Shown piece after piece: positions 51,801 through 64,000 of a stretch of 64,000 nt of DNA (the first letter of the stretch is position 1; the number at the start of each line of letters is the position of its first letter). The DNA comes from Cardiocondyla obscurior (Eukaryota > Arthropoda > Insecta > Hymenoptera > Formicidae): NCBI RefSeq assembly GCF_019399895.1, contig NC_091888.1:590501-654500 (forward strand), given 5' to 3'. Under the pieces are notes generated by a model, which had not been told where the DNA came from, searched no databases, and saw only the letters and a list, made by a program, of their open reading frames with translations. Position numbers and translations under genes: made by a program.

Positions 51801-54800
51801 AGCGAAGCGAGAGAGGGTCGAGTTGAAACCGGGCACTAACTAGAATTGTCTCTCTAGTGTCCTGACGTGTCTCGGTACGGCGCGTATATATCTATCTCGA
51901 GGTACCCCCGATGTTAGCTTTGCCTAAGGCAACTTGACACGTTTGCCTGCGACGACGAGGGCTCGGTACCACCGGGCCTCGGAGATCCGGGGAACGGTTT
52001 CCTTCTCCGGCGCCCAGCTCTCTCTGCTCTCGCCTGCTCTCCTCTCCCGTTTTGTGCATGCGCACGTATAACGTGTCCCTGTGTGTGTTCTAGCTATGCA
52101 TTGTCGTTTACCTTATGAAGGACCGTGGCGCATTAGCAGTTATGCTGACGGTGTAATTGAAATCGCCTCTGAGAACCGGATTACGTCCCACGGTCCGGGG
52201 GAAAGGTGCGGCGCGGAAAATTTGAAAATCCGAAAATTTTCGCGAATAAATGGTATTACTTACCCGAAAGAAGTGACTTTGTAACAAGTTCTGCCCGGGG
52301 TAGCTGTATAACCGAAAAGCGCGAGGGGCGATTTCATTCGCGCGGCGGCGAGCGGGCGCGACTCTAAAATCGGAGTCTTGTAATTTCGACGACGAATAAA
52401 GGCGGAATCGTTAAGTTCGTAGTTCGGTAGCGTTAATTAAATGGAAACTCCGGCGCTGCGCTATGCGCCGCTAGGGCGCTTCTTCAAACTTTCCGCTCGT
52501 AAATTTATACGAGTAATTTAACGCGGGGGTTGAAATTACAATTTATTCGTAAGTTTATATTTTAATCCGCTCAATACGCCAAGTTGCGAATTTCCGAGTT
52601 CGCGTAAGAGCGCGATCGAGTAATGAGGAACGGCGCGATACACGTTGCAACGTGCATGCACAATATGGTACGGTGTAACCGAGTTATCACTATCGTCGAC
52701 TCCTACGAAATCTAAGTGACGACACACGTTGTCAAGACTGCAAATTTACTTTATTCTGCAAGTCAATAAAGTCTAAACTTGTAATTTCGAAGACTACTAC
52801 GTCATATAATTATTATAAAATTTGTAAATACATAATTCGATTTATCTAAAAGTTATTTTCGTGATTTTCCTTTGACCCCGGGTAATTCTTCGTAAGCACG
52901 CAGAAAATTACTTGAGCTTCGAAAATTAATATTGCAAATAGTCGAACGGTGCTCGAACGAAAATTGTGGCGCAAAGTCGAGAAGAGGAGAGGGAGAATAT
53001 CTGCGAAATTTCAATTTTGAATGCGCGGTCACGGCGCAATAATAGTTAATAATCGGACGAAACGGTGGGTAGAGAAGCAAGACGAACCGCCATATAATTC
53101 AGCCGATACGCGCTTCTCCCTTGACGTTCTTGCGCCTTCCGGAATACCTCGAACGCGACGCTGGAACGTAATTTCGTGACTAACAACGAGAGAGTTGTCA
53201 TCGACAGCTGCGGTTTAACACGGGGATGGCGCCGGAACGTGTATATGGCACGAGTTACATTATACGCGCAATGTAACGTGAATTACATAGGTATACGTCC
53301 ACACGCGAATGAACCCCGTATCTTTAGGACGGCGGCACATATTGACGCCCTCGCGCTTAAAGTGAACGGTCCACGATGTTTGCATAGTCATCTGAATAGC
53401 GTTTCGCAGCCATTCATCTTTAATCACCTACGGATCTACATTGCAGAACGCGGTGTGAACATCGCCTGGTTGACGTCGCGAATCTGACATTTCGCAAGAC
53501 ATAGATTCGTTAATTAACGTTGAATTTCCGCAATTAATATTTATTTTGCACCGGCCTGCAATATTCTCGAGAACGCATACTTTATGATAGGTAAGCACTT
53601 GCGACGTATTCCGCTTTTATCGAGTCGTCGAGGATTCTTACGCCCGGGCGTTCGCTGCAGTCGAGCGTAATTTGCACAAGGGTCTCTCGAGATATGCAAC
53701 GTACACAAAGGATCAAAGTATGGCGCTTGTAGCGCCTATAGCCGTGTAATCGAAGCTGTATCCAGCGCCTAGTATGCATCTACGTAAGTCTACCTATCTG
53801 GCGCCATAACACCCAAGCACGTTAAATTGCTGCTTTCGATTACATCGACACCTCTCGAGATTACGCTCCGCAATCTCGGCGTATCGAAGGAACTCCGTCA
53901 GGATTTCACGCTCGGGACCTCCCCTAAGCTGAAACAATGTTAATCACCTCCGCCTACGTACATTCATCTCTTTCGCTGCCTGAATACTATTATACTTTTT
54001 TTTTTTTTCTTTTTTTTTCCTCTACGATGTGACAGATTCGATCGCAGTTTGCAATTTTTCTTTATCCACTCCTCCACGACTTTCCTTTGTCAAATTGCCG
54101 ATCGATATTATATCTACGTGTCTGTTCTTAAACTTAAAATACTCAAGCGACTTTACTCAATCTTGCTTCTTGTTCCTTGTGTGCTTTAATCTTAATACAA
54201 TCTCTTTGTGACAAGGAAAGACCGTTACTTAGGATAAGGAACTTTGATGAAGTTTTATACTCCTTATTATTTGAATATAAAAGTAATTAAAATATAACGT
54301 TTGCTCTGTTTTTTTTTTCTTTTCTTTTTTTATTAAAAACTAATAAATTAATTATGAAATTAAAAGTTATGGTATTATCGTTTTCTGATTATTTCTATCT
54401 TACTGCTGCGTCGCTGGATGTCTGAGAGTCTATGACCACGCGCGCGAGACACATATGCCACCGAGATAATAAGATCGCTACTCGTCGCGCGCGGCATACC
54501 GTCGTCTGTATCCTGTTCGCGCTTGCAATTAACTTCGAACATTTTTCGCTCGTGCTTTTCACGTTCGGAATGTTGATTTTTACGAACATTTGGTTTACTT
54601 TTGAGATTAAAAAATGACGTAACGGATTCTGACGTTAGAATGGAATTTATCGTGCCAAAATATACATGTATAAGATTAATCTAGGCAGATTACCGGCATA
54701 GAATATTTTTTTAATGAGCTTGTATAATTAAAATTCGAGAAGCTGTTAAATCTGTAAAGTTTTTAATTAAATACATACACGTATACTATGTGTACTACGT

Positions 54801-57774
54801 ATCCTACATATATTTGATAATTTTTACGAACTTTTATTATTTTATTTCACATACAGGCCAACAAGATTTTATCAGATCCTATGTCGGATATCGTGAAATG
54901 AAGCCAACTATCGCGATGTCGCGACTGAATGGATTTTTCAATCCGGTTCTTTTCATTCGCCAGATGAAACATCGCGATGTATGTCATTTACCGAAATGCT
55001 GACGGTGTAATCTAATTTTAAACGATCGTTAATGCATTACGACGCGTTTTCGATTGGCCGCCGTGTAAAACAAACAGCGTTGAATTCAAAGAGAATGTTA
55101 ATTTCGAATCGGCATCCGCACGATGGGCATAAACCGGATATATACCAGTTGTCGGCCCCGGACCACTTTGCTTCCGGTTTACCACATAAACGCGGCCGCC
55201 AACTGTTTGCTCGTGAGTTGTTTACAAATATTGTTTCACATTTGCGTGGTCCCCCTCTCCCTCCCCCTCCCCTATGCATGGTTGAGAATTATCGATAGCT
55301 TTGCTTAACGCATACACCCATGTATGCATACACATATGCATATAGAGAGTGTTTTGAATATATTAGGATACCTTAAGGATATCCTCAATATACAGCGGCG
55401 TGTACGTCGCGAGTACTGATAAAATACCTTTGGCGTTCCGGAAAGCGCCCAACGTGATAGGAATTTTTCGAAACTGCATCGCGGAGACAGTTATTTCCAT
55501 CGTACACACATAATACGTCGTACGAAGCTCGTCACATATACGTATCTCTATAATTTAAAATAATCTCGAGCAATGAAACTTTTTGTCTGGCATTATGGAT
55601 TGTAAGTTTCGCGTAATAAATTAGATTTTGATCAATTTTAAGAAACGCCCCGCGTTTATTTAGTTTGCAAATTTCACAGTCGCACATTTCATTCGTGTAA
55701 ATCCAGATATGAAGGTCACGGTATTTTAAGATTATCGGTTTAGCGAACGTCATCGCGAAAATTCATGCGCATATTTAAACTTGGTGATATGATATAATCG
55801 CAATATATTATCGCGCAGTGCGAATAATTATGCCAAGATTTATGCGTGCAGCTCCTGTCAAGTAGTGATGGACAGCCGCGATACATATTTCCCTGCGTGG
55901 TAGTTGAGCCATTAATCGAATGTTTCTCGCAGAACATAACGTATAATGATTTCGTGCCGTGCAGTAATTAATTATGTTTAACGAGGCTAATAATAGAAGT
56001 TTCGGATGAAGAAACGGCGCGGTGGAGAGGCCACCTGCGGGGTATTAATGCCGGCGCCGATCGCGCGAATTCAAAGAGGATAGGCGGACGAGGAATGGCC
56101 CGATCGAAGTCGCGTAATCTCGCGTATACGCGAACTTCCGAGGTTTTAATGTGCCCCGGAGGTAATCGGCAACTCCGGCAAATCCAGGCCGGTTGTAATC
56201 GCAAACTACGTAATCCGTACAATTCGCGACCTACTTTTTTGATGAATATATTGGATCGCCCGGAAAATAATGTCCGTCCCTCTGCCCAGATAATTTTCGA
56301 GTTCGAGAACTGGCGGCTGGGCGAGATAAATTGTGTAGCGCTCGTTAAATTTTGCCCGTTTAACCAGTTTTCAACAACAAAAAGAAAATAGAAATGATAA
56401 TTCAGCTTCGGACGCGCCGTACTTTCGACCGAAGTCTCAATTCTTGACAAACTTAAATACGAGTTGTTTGAGACTTGGATTCAACACGAGACACGCGAGA
56501 GAAATCGCAGAAATATAGAGAAGTGGGAAAGATTGGAGGGTGGAGTACGCCGGACGGTTACTCTGGTTGTCCGGAAATTAAGAGTAAAAAGAACTGGCCG
56601 TCCGCCAGATCGTGTTACCCGAGCAAATCCGGACAACTAATAATGAAACAAGCGATATAATATCGCGGCCGAGCGAGCGACTACGGCGTGTCTATAAATT
56701 TACGACAATTTACTATAACGGCCAGCGGCCACGAGACTCGCGGCGGTAGCGGAAAAGCTAAATTAAAATTTCGGCCCGGCGTATTGGACCGGAAAGAAAA
56801 AACGGGAACGATTGAAATGACGGCCGAAATTGGGGGCGAAACGAACAATCGCGTGCAGGCCTGTTATGTACCTATGTGTGTGTAGCCGAAGAAACTCTTT
56901 TGCAATCACTTGCACTAGATTTGTATCAAAAGCTGCTTCTTATCTTATCAATTTTTACCAATATATCATTTGTTCATTTGGAAATAAAAAAAAAAAAATT
57001 TTGCCGATGTCGTAAACTTAAATAATGACTAATAATCAGCATCTGAATCCAAATATTTTACAAATATCCTCGTTAGTCTAGAGTAACCAAAACTAAATTT
57101 ATGATTCTGAAAAATTCTGCATATATTTCAATTAAAAAATAAACTGAAACTATATATTTTATATTGAGCTACGCCGTCTGTGAAAAATAGATAAAATTTG
57201 ATGTTTCGTGACGTGGCATATTGTAATTTTTTTATGGTGCCAGGGTCGGTACATAAAAACCAATTTGAAATTTTTCTTGTGTAAGTGATTAAAATCTGAT
57301 ATTTATACCGTGCTAAAAATTTTTAATCGAGCAAAAAGTATTTAATAATATTCATTTCTGCAATAAATTAAAAAAAATTGTTTTATTTATTATTAATATT
57401 ACTATTAATAAATGATTAAAATAATTCAAATCAGTTACCACGTATTTTTAACCGAGCACAAAATGTTATTACTTAATATTGTTGCTTGTAGAAAAATTCC
57501 AAGTGTCGCACATTTTTTATTACATTGAATCGATAAATCTCATCACTGTTTCAGTACGACTAAGATCTACTTTTATCGCGCTTTCGGATCAGACAATCCT
57601 TAGCGATTGTCAATACTGTCGGCAGTATAGCGACCTCCTGTTCTTATATTTTTCATTTTAGCCGTCTACGGGAAAAGCGAACGGCACTTATTTCTCTCCT
57701 CTTTTTGAAATTTGAGGAGGGACGATCGAAAAGCTGGAGTTTAGCTTCCCCTCGCTATTGAATGCCACGGAAAA
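48882..57774. other. Noncoding stretch of downstream intron
   Basis: CpG-rich patches at about 49030-49130, 49560-50160, 50320-50730 and 51840-52480 carry overlapping open frames (up to 141 codons at 50322-50747 +, with a 105-codon frame opposite) that match nothing I know. A+T-rich DNA is at 50940-51150, 51400-51600, 54230-54360 and 57010-57480. The imperfect dyad at 55359-55392 is listed separately. A minor dyad TTATTAATA-TTAC-TATTAATAA is at 57390-57411. Confidence 0.55.
55359..55392. repeat. Imperfect inverted repeat centred on CCTTAAGG
   Basis: TATATT-AGGAT-A-CC, TTAA, GG-A-T-ATCCT-C-AATATA. Fourteen base pairs can form, with two single-base bulges on the 3' arm. It may be an old palindrome decaying by single-base indels, or chance. 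Confidence 0.5.
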
Positions 57775-57784
57775 AAGAGAGAGG

Positions 57785-57829
<45 letters not shown>
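57775..57829. repeat. (GA)n microsatellite, imperfect start
   Basis: GAGAGGGAGAGAGAAA followed by about 18 GA units up to GAAGCTG. This is the longest purine-strand GA tract in the window. Confidence 0.95.
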
Positions 57830-57830
<1 letters not shown>

Positions 57831-59210
57831 CTGAGACGATATATTGGAAATATCTCCACGATGGAATAAAGATTCCACAAAGAATAACGCAGACTTCATA
57901 GCTCTTTTGTGCGCATAGTTTCGTCGGAATGTGACTCAGTTATGCATGAGGTCGTAAGCAATGACGCAGTGTAAGCCAAAACTTGGTATCCGGAAGTCAA
58001 AGTTCGTGCTTTTCATATATTGAATAACAGAACATTATAAAATCCTATACATTTGCAACGTGAGAGTCAATTTTATCGGGCTTTCTTAACGAATGGCTTA
58101 GTTTGTGCGAGATTATTATTTTTACGCGTTGTAGAGACTGCAGCTTACGTGTTTTTCAATAAATTGTTTTTCGATTTACAAATACCAGCAGCAACATGTA
58201 TTGATATAATTAGGTAGCTATATGGTTATTATAATACAACAAAATAAAATTAAATAGAAATGCGCAGATTTATTTTCTGATAAATAAGCCATTTTATGTC
58301 ATTAAACTTGCGTTTCGGATATTTCAGTTTATTAATGCTGCAATTTTCCAATAATATTTGTCTTCAATGCATTTGGAAACGTAACATTATGAAATAAATA
58401 AGAATCGCAAATAAATATGAAAATTATATACGTGATATACTTAATTAAATAAAATTAATAAAATAAAAGTTTGTTTATCGCGCTGTAATTTTATATGCAA
58501 TACATTTTTCCCTATATAATAAAGGCTCAGCGCGAAAAACAATTTTAATATTTCTGCCAGTTCTCCGTTTTGTCGAAGTGGGATTTTTGTGAGTAGTGTC
58601 GCAAACACTCGCAAATCCTCACATCTCTCAGGGACCGTCAGCTTCTTTCATCATCGAGAAAGGTATTCATCGAGCACGCACATTCGTTACGTCTGCATTG
58701 CCACCCTGGCGTCTCCTCGGCATTGAATTCGTCAACATTCCGTAAGACGGTAGGGTGAGCGGAGTAAGCGAGCCAATTTCGGTCGCAAACGAGAGTCGCG
58801 CCAGTCGCATTTGGGCGAACAAACGGCCAGCGGAGTGCGAGAAGCGCGTAAAAACAAAGCGAAAACACAAAGGACAATCGGTTATGATTCGCACCTTCTC
58901 TCTTCATCCCTTTACTCCTGCCGCCCATTCGTTTCCCGCTCGCTGCGTATCTACTACTTGCGCGACGCCGAATGTCGCTGAAAGACGCGAACATTTCTCT
59001 CCCCTTTGTCGCGTGCGGTATCTCTCGCTCTCTTTTTCTCCAGACTCCGCGGCGTTTCTCATGTCTTATCTCTCAACTCGTTCCGCGAAATACGCATTGC
59101 TGGTTTTGTTCGAACCGCGCCACTGGTGATTTACGACGATTCTTGTCTCAGCTAGTCTTTGTGCCGCGCTTTCGCGCTGATAATGCGCGCTTTTCCCGGG
59201 GGAAGGTAAA

Positions 59211-59229
59211 AGAGAGAGAGAGAGAGAAA
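59211..59229. repeat. Short (GA)n run
   Basis: About nine AG/GA units before AAAGGGAGAGACG. Simple sequence. Confidence 0.85.
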
Positions 59230-61490
59230 GGGAGAGACGCTATTCGAAATAATTGCGCCCTTCCGTATCAACTGCGTGATTCGCGGGTGTCTTCGACTGA
59301 GAAAAATCCCATCCGGTTCCGGGCCGTGGCAGAGATGAAATATGCTTACCGCACGTGTAATCTGTAATCGTGCTCTGCCGAAGAGACCGCTGCGGCTGAC
59401 GTCTGCGACCGCGTGGGCCCACGGAATTGTTTGCTCGCGCGCGAAAAATATTTCCCGTTTAATCTCCCGCACACCGCCATGAACGATTCGCCGATGATAA
59501 CTTTCGCGTTAACGTATTTTCTCTACGAGTCCGCAACGTATATTTAGCATAGGTAATGGCCCCTTCAATTTTGAGGCCTGTGCAATTTCGCCCGCTTTTT
59601 CAATATTTTCATATCGTCGCGCTCTAATATTTATTTAATTTCGCCGACCACGACAAAGCATTACAATTTCACAGGGAAAATCGAAATGGCGTTTTGCACG
59701 GCAAATATACCGAATGACCGTGCGGAAATAGCAGCATCCGCGTAACGAGCTTTACACGCGCGCAATTTTCGCACAGCGCGTTAAAGCCAACAAAATAATT
59801 TGGACGCGCAAAGCGCGTAGTCCGCGGTCAGCGGATTAAATATTGATTTATTCTGAAAAGACGCAGCGTACAGCCGAGAAAAGTTTTTAACGTAACGCGT
59901 GCATCGTTGGATCCTCCGATTTATTTCGATTTCGTGACGGCACCAGAAATATTGATTCGCAAGACAAAGTAATAGCGTGGCAGATTTAAAATGACAGGAA
60001 AACCTACGTGGCCAAAAGTGAAGTAAAATAAATTAGCGGTATCGATTCTACATTCCGAATGTTACCGAGAAAATTCTCTATAGACGTTCGGACTTAACGA
60101 AGCACACCTAAATCTTAACACAAAAATGGCTATCTCTATCGCACCACGTATTTTAGTAGGAAGCGTTGCTTATCATTTTATTAAAATATACTACATTTGC
60201 GAACTCCCCAAATAAGTATAATACCCAACACTACGCTCTGTTTACGCGATATAACTACTTTATACACAGTGCGTTATGGCGGAGCAGAAAATTTTATGGC
60301 TCGGCCGAGTTTCCTATAGAGCAATAACTTAGAAGCATTATAACGGCCATTAGCAAAGCTCTTACTCAACATATGCATTTAGCGTTCGGGGCTGTAAAAG
60401 CTACTAATTACGTCCGCATCTTAGAAACTCGTTACTCCCTTCGCCCGGTTATTTACTTACGCAACGACAAAGCTGTTATAAACAATACGAAATCTATCGC
60501 TTCGACCAACGTTCAGTCGAGGAGCCGAACGGATTGCAATAAACGTTTGCGGCAGGGAAAGGGTTTCAAAAAGATAGCGAGCAAGCGCTATAATTGCTTC
60601 ATAACTTTCACGTGGTACTCAGTGCCATTCGAGCCCAATAGCAATTGGTAAAAATTTCCGGCGTTGTGAAACGGGAAAGGAGCTGTGCGGAGGAGAAAAG
60701 AGAGAAAAGAGGGAAAAAAAAAAAGAACTTGAGAACCGCTCGACAGGAAGTCAGAACGGCAACGCGCTCGACCTCGTTTATCCGCCGACGACGAGAGACG
60801 TCCGCCGTCGAACCACGAGAATTTAATAGAGGGACTTTCAGGGAAAGACAATTTTCTTGGTATCTCTCGTGGAGCTGGCGGACAACTCGTCGGATGAGAT
60901 GGACGGAGGGCGGATGTAAGGAGGGGGAGAGAGAATCTGGAGAGCATCGTAGATTGGAACGCTTCAACTTTGATTCTGAGAGTTACTCGTTACCCCGCGG
61001 AAACGATGTCGCGTTTGTTATAATAGTTGTAATGCTTGTTGCAACGAGATATCGAGAAAACCTACTATGATCCGTTGTAAAAAGACTAACAATCCTTTTC
61101 GGTCGGGTTTGTCACTGGATGATTAAAACCGCGGTAATAATGAACGATCCCGGTTAGAAATTAATTAGACTGATTAATTAGATTTGTCAATTTAGACGAA
61201 TTATAAAACTTGAAAATAGAAAAAAAAAAAACGCAGAGAAATACAAATTTATATTTTAAACGGATCGCTGTTTTACTAATGAGACATATTTTCGGATAGT
61301 ATTTTTAATCTAATTAATTAAATCTAATTATATTTTACGATCAAGTTTCCGCGTTTTACTCCAGAAAATTCAGGCATCAGATATTTTAACGATAAATCAC
61401 CCTTGATGATAAGTTAGTCGCTCTAAGAATAATGAAAGCATATTCGCTCGTGAGAGACTTTGCCTGCACCTTCAGGCGTTTCCGGAAGTA

Positions 61491-61537
61491 TCTCTCTTTC
61501 TCTTTCTCTCTCTCTCTCTCTCTTTCTCTTTCTCTTT
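61491..61537. repeat. (CT)n microsatellite, interrupted
   Basis: CT units with TTT interruptions, ending CTCTTTACG. It lies 315 bp before a GA tract of the opposite sense (61852-61874), so a transcript across both could pair. Confidence 0.9.
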
Positions 61538-61851
61538 ACGACATCCCAAATTTATTTTACAGCGCTATTATGAATGCGACGTGATCGTGACTCTTGTCGC
61601 TCGAATAGGACATAAGGAAGTCGACTTCCCGAGATCGTAAACTGCAGGATGACATTAAGGAGACCCGGCGATATCTATATACATACATATAATAATTTCT
61701 GTGATATTGAAGCTTACCGAGAATCCGGCTAATGGTTTATGGTATTTCAATTACGCATGCAATCATGCTGATATTACAATTGTTCTAATGCACATCTCCT
61801 ACATCTTTCGAATATCCCGGGTGTAAATCCTTGAGAAGCCGAGTCTTAAGG

Positions 61852-61874
61852 AAAGAGAGAGAGAGAGAGAGAGA
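61852..61874. repeat. (AG)n microsatellite
   Basis: About eleven AG units ending GATGG. It is the complement of the CT tract at 61491-61537. Confidence 0.92.
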
Positions 61875-64000
61875 TGGAGGCCCAAGTGGCAATGAGAGAT
61901 AGCGCAGGAGAGGAACCGGAAGTCGAGGGGGTGAAGCTCGGATGAGCTGCAGGGTTGTCCCAAACCGCACACCTCCACCGCTATTGGTACCAATTCGACC
62001 ACCGTACCCGGAGCGCAGTTCCGCCACTGCATTCGTCGCTATTGCCGGTGGCATTGTAATTGGCTGCCAAATGAGAGCCCGACCTCTCCTAAATCTTCCG
62101 AAGTTACACCATGCGAAATCGGTTACGGCGGCCCCTACGGTTCGGGAAGACGAAAATCCCCGGGATATTCTCGGCGAGACGCAAAATAACGGCAAATAAG
62201 ACGCGAGAGCGGAATAACGGTCAAGAGCACGCTCCCTGAATATATTAATATTAAAAATTTTTTTTATATTTAAGTCAGACCTGTTTTATGATTATTAATT
62301 TATATACGTGTTTCTGAATACGTTTCTTGCGTTTAAATGTTTAAATTATTGAGCACTTTACGCTTTATGATAGACATATTCAAGCATTGATTGTTATTTT
62401 GCCTTAAGCCCAGTCTGCTTGCTTTGATGTGTTCCGCTTATTTAATTCCTAAACATGTGTATCAGTTGCTTGTGTGAGAGGCTTTGCGTATCAAACACTG
62501 GGACAGTTTGTGGCAAAGAGATTGGAAGCCGGAGTCTAACATTGATTTACTGTTGTGTGATCGGTTAGTAGAACGCATTGACAATCAAAAGGCCCTTCGG
62601 AGAGGGCATTTGTGAGCTCAAATATAATTTTGAAATATTGGTAAAAATTGTATAAGACAATGTTGAAATAAATTTCTTATTACATTAATTCTAAAATGTA
62701 AATAACTTATTTTTTAACCCACTCAATAACGCTCCGATTAAATGTTCTTTGCATATAAGGGACACAATTTACGGCAAAGAATACATGAATTGTATCGAAC
62801 GTGACATTTTCCAATATATCCTCTCGCTTTGATCTCAAAAAGCTGTCGCAGCCGAGCGCCCGATTCAATCGCGCGGAGAGGAAATACAAGGAGTACGATA
62901 TTATAAAAGTCACGGTGCGGCATGCGTGAGTATCAACTGGTATTAAACAAATATTTTAACATTCGCGCGCTACTATCGTGCTCGGTTCTTTTAGGTACCT
63001 TTTTGTCTGGAGAGAAAGAAAAAAAAAAAAAAAAGAGAGAAGGAAAAATTCGCGGAAAGTTAGCAAGTCGCGTGCGGTAGTTGGTAGCGGACGAGGGAAA
63101 GGAAGAATGTGCAAAATTACACTGAAAATCATTCAGACGTCGCACCCTTCGACACGAAGAACCCTCATGCATAACAATCATAGCGAGCATCGCGGTGGCA
63201 GTTGTTTTCAATAGAAGCGCCGTAATTGCGGGCGGACAAAAGAAAGAAGCCCACGATGAGTGAGATGGCTATGCCCACCTTTCCATAAACTCGCGGTATG
63301 CGAGACGTCGACGACGACTTCGGCGAACGTATATCTCGTCAACGCGCTGTCGTCTTCGTGCCGTCATCGTTGCCGCCGTCGCCGTCGCCGTCTCGGCTGA
63401 CTGAAAGGGGTTGAAAGCCACCGCCAGGGGTTACATAAAGGGCGCATTCACACAATAATGCGCGTCATCCCGTGTGCGGTTACGCGCGGAAATTACACGC
63501 TCCGGGAAACGTCTACTCCGAGAACCCGCGAGGGCGGGATTATCGAGAAGACGAGTCCGTAAACTATCCTGACTTCGGCTTTTACGCGGATTGCAAAGGC
63601 GGAAACTGGAATGCCGCCTCGCGCGTAACGAGAAAGGTGACAGGCGTCGGAAAGCGGCCGGGAGAATAATTCCCGCGGAATCTAAAAATATTAGGAACAT
63701 TTGACACGATTACGTGGGACGGGCTCGGTTTGCGAAAGTACGGGCTCTTACGGAATAATCCTCTGGTCCTGAGTTCAAAGGGCGCTACTCGTAATAACGA
63801 GAGGTAGGATTAATTTCAATTTCGCGGACATTTTTTACAGTTCTCTCCACGCGTGAGAGGTTAAATTAATTTCTTTCGTCGTCGGCGTTTTCTACCGTCA
63901 CTCCCTCGCTTCTCAACGACGCGATCGTCGTAAGAATTATTTGAATTCTACGGCGCTATCTGTGATTCTTAACTCAGATCAATGCCAGCGCTATCAAGAG

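Larger units (their letters stand above)
57830..64000. other. Noncoding stretch of downstream intron, end of window
   Basis: CpG-rich patches lie at about 58620-59530, 60640-61010, 61880-62220 and 63040-63720, with overlapping open frames up to 141 codons on both strands and no recognised domain. A+T-rich DNA is at 58190-58560 and 61190-61350. A poly(A) run is at 63020-63034. A CGTCG/GCCGTC-rich simple stretch is at 63300-63400. A small GCCCT-TCGGAG-AGGGC hairpin is near 62593-62608. No exon was supported. Confidence 0.55.

Noticed and set aside
1..64000. CRISPR array, prophage, plasmid or bacterial operon content
   Set aside because: There are no spaced identical repeats, no tightly packed genes and no bacterial start signals. 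The spliced Ig exon and overall composition indicate an animal genome.

Overview
This window looks like a nearly gene-empty stretch of an arthropod nuclear genome. An insect is most likely, and Hymenoptera such as an ant is my best guess. The reasons are: one clear spliced exon of an arthropod-type immunoglobulin-superfamily protein; A+T-rich sequence mixed with segments very rich in CpG (many CGCG and TCGCGA words, as in lightly methylated hymenopteran genomes); frequent T/A homopolymers and CT/GA microsatellites; and no operon-like gene packing, Shine-Dalgarno sites or long open frames. The order is an inference from composition and should be tested by alignment.

The only protein-coding piece I can support is one internal exon on the + strand at 14676-14830. 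It has a consensus acceptor and donor and encodes the first half of an Ig V-like domain of the dpr (defective proboscis extension response; zig-8-like) neuronal cell-surface family. The rest of that Ig domain (the SW-x-R-x-RD segment), the second Ig domain, the signal peptide and the membrane anchor were not found on either side. The window is therefore best read as more than 14 kb of upstream intron (or 5' region) and about 49 kb of downstream intron of one dpr-family gene. Very long introns are known for this family in insects.

Layout. 1-14675: noncoding, with a diverged direct repeat (7468-7544 / 7889-7963), a (CT)29 microsatellite (10151-10208) and several small inverted repeats. 14676-14830: the dpr exon. 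14831-36500: noncoding, with candidate regulatory patches (15.7-16.0 kb, 18.17-18.21 kb, 24.24-24.48 kb) and a CpG-rich stretch at 29.2-30.7 kb. 36.5-39.35 kb: a local family of four diverged copies of a roughly 90-110 bp element, all in one orientation; this is the most unusual structure seen. 39.35-64 kb: noncoding, with a perfect 32-bp palindrome (48850-48881), GA/CT microsatellites and CpG-rich patches that may be regulatory or first-exon sequence.

I found no tRNA, rRNA, snRNA, CRISPR array, intact transposon or viral sequence. Many open frames of 60-180 codons occur, mainly in CpG-rich segments and often on both strands at once. None shows a recognisable domain or coding signature, so none is called. 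No new multi-gene system is present. What merits follow-up is noncoding: the four-copy element, the palindrome and the candidate enhancers around the dpr exon.
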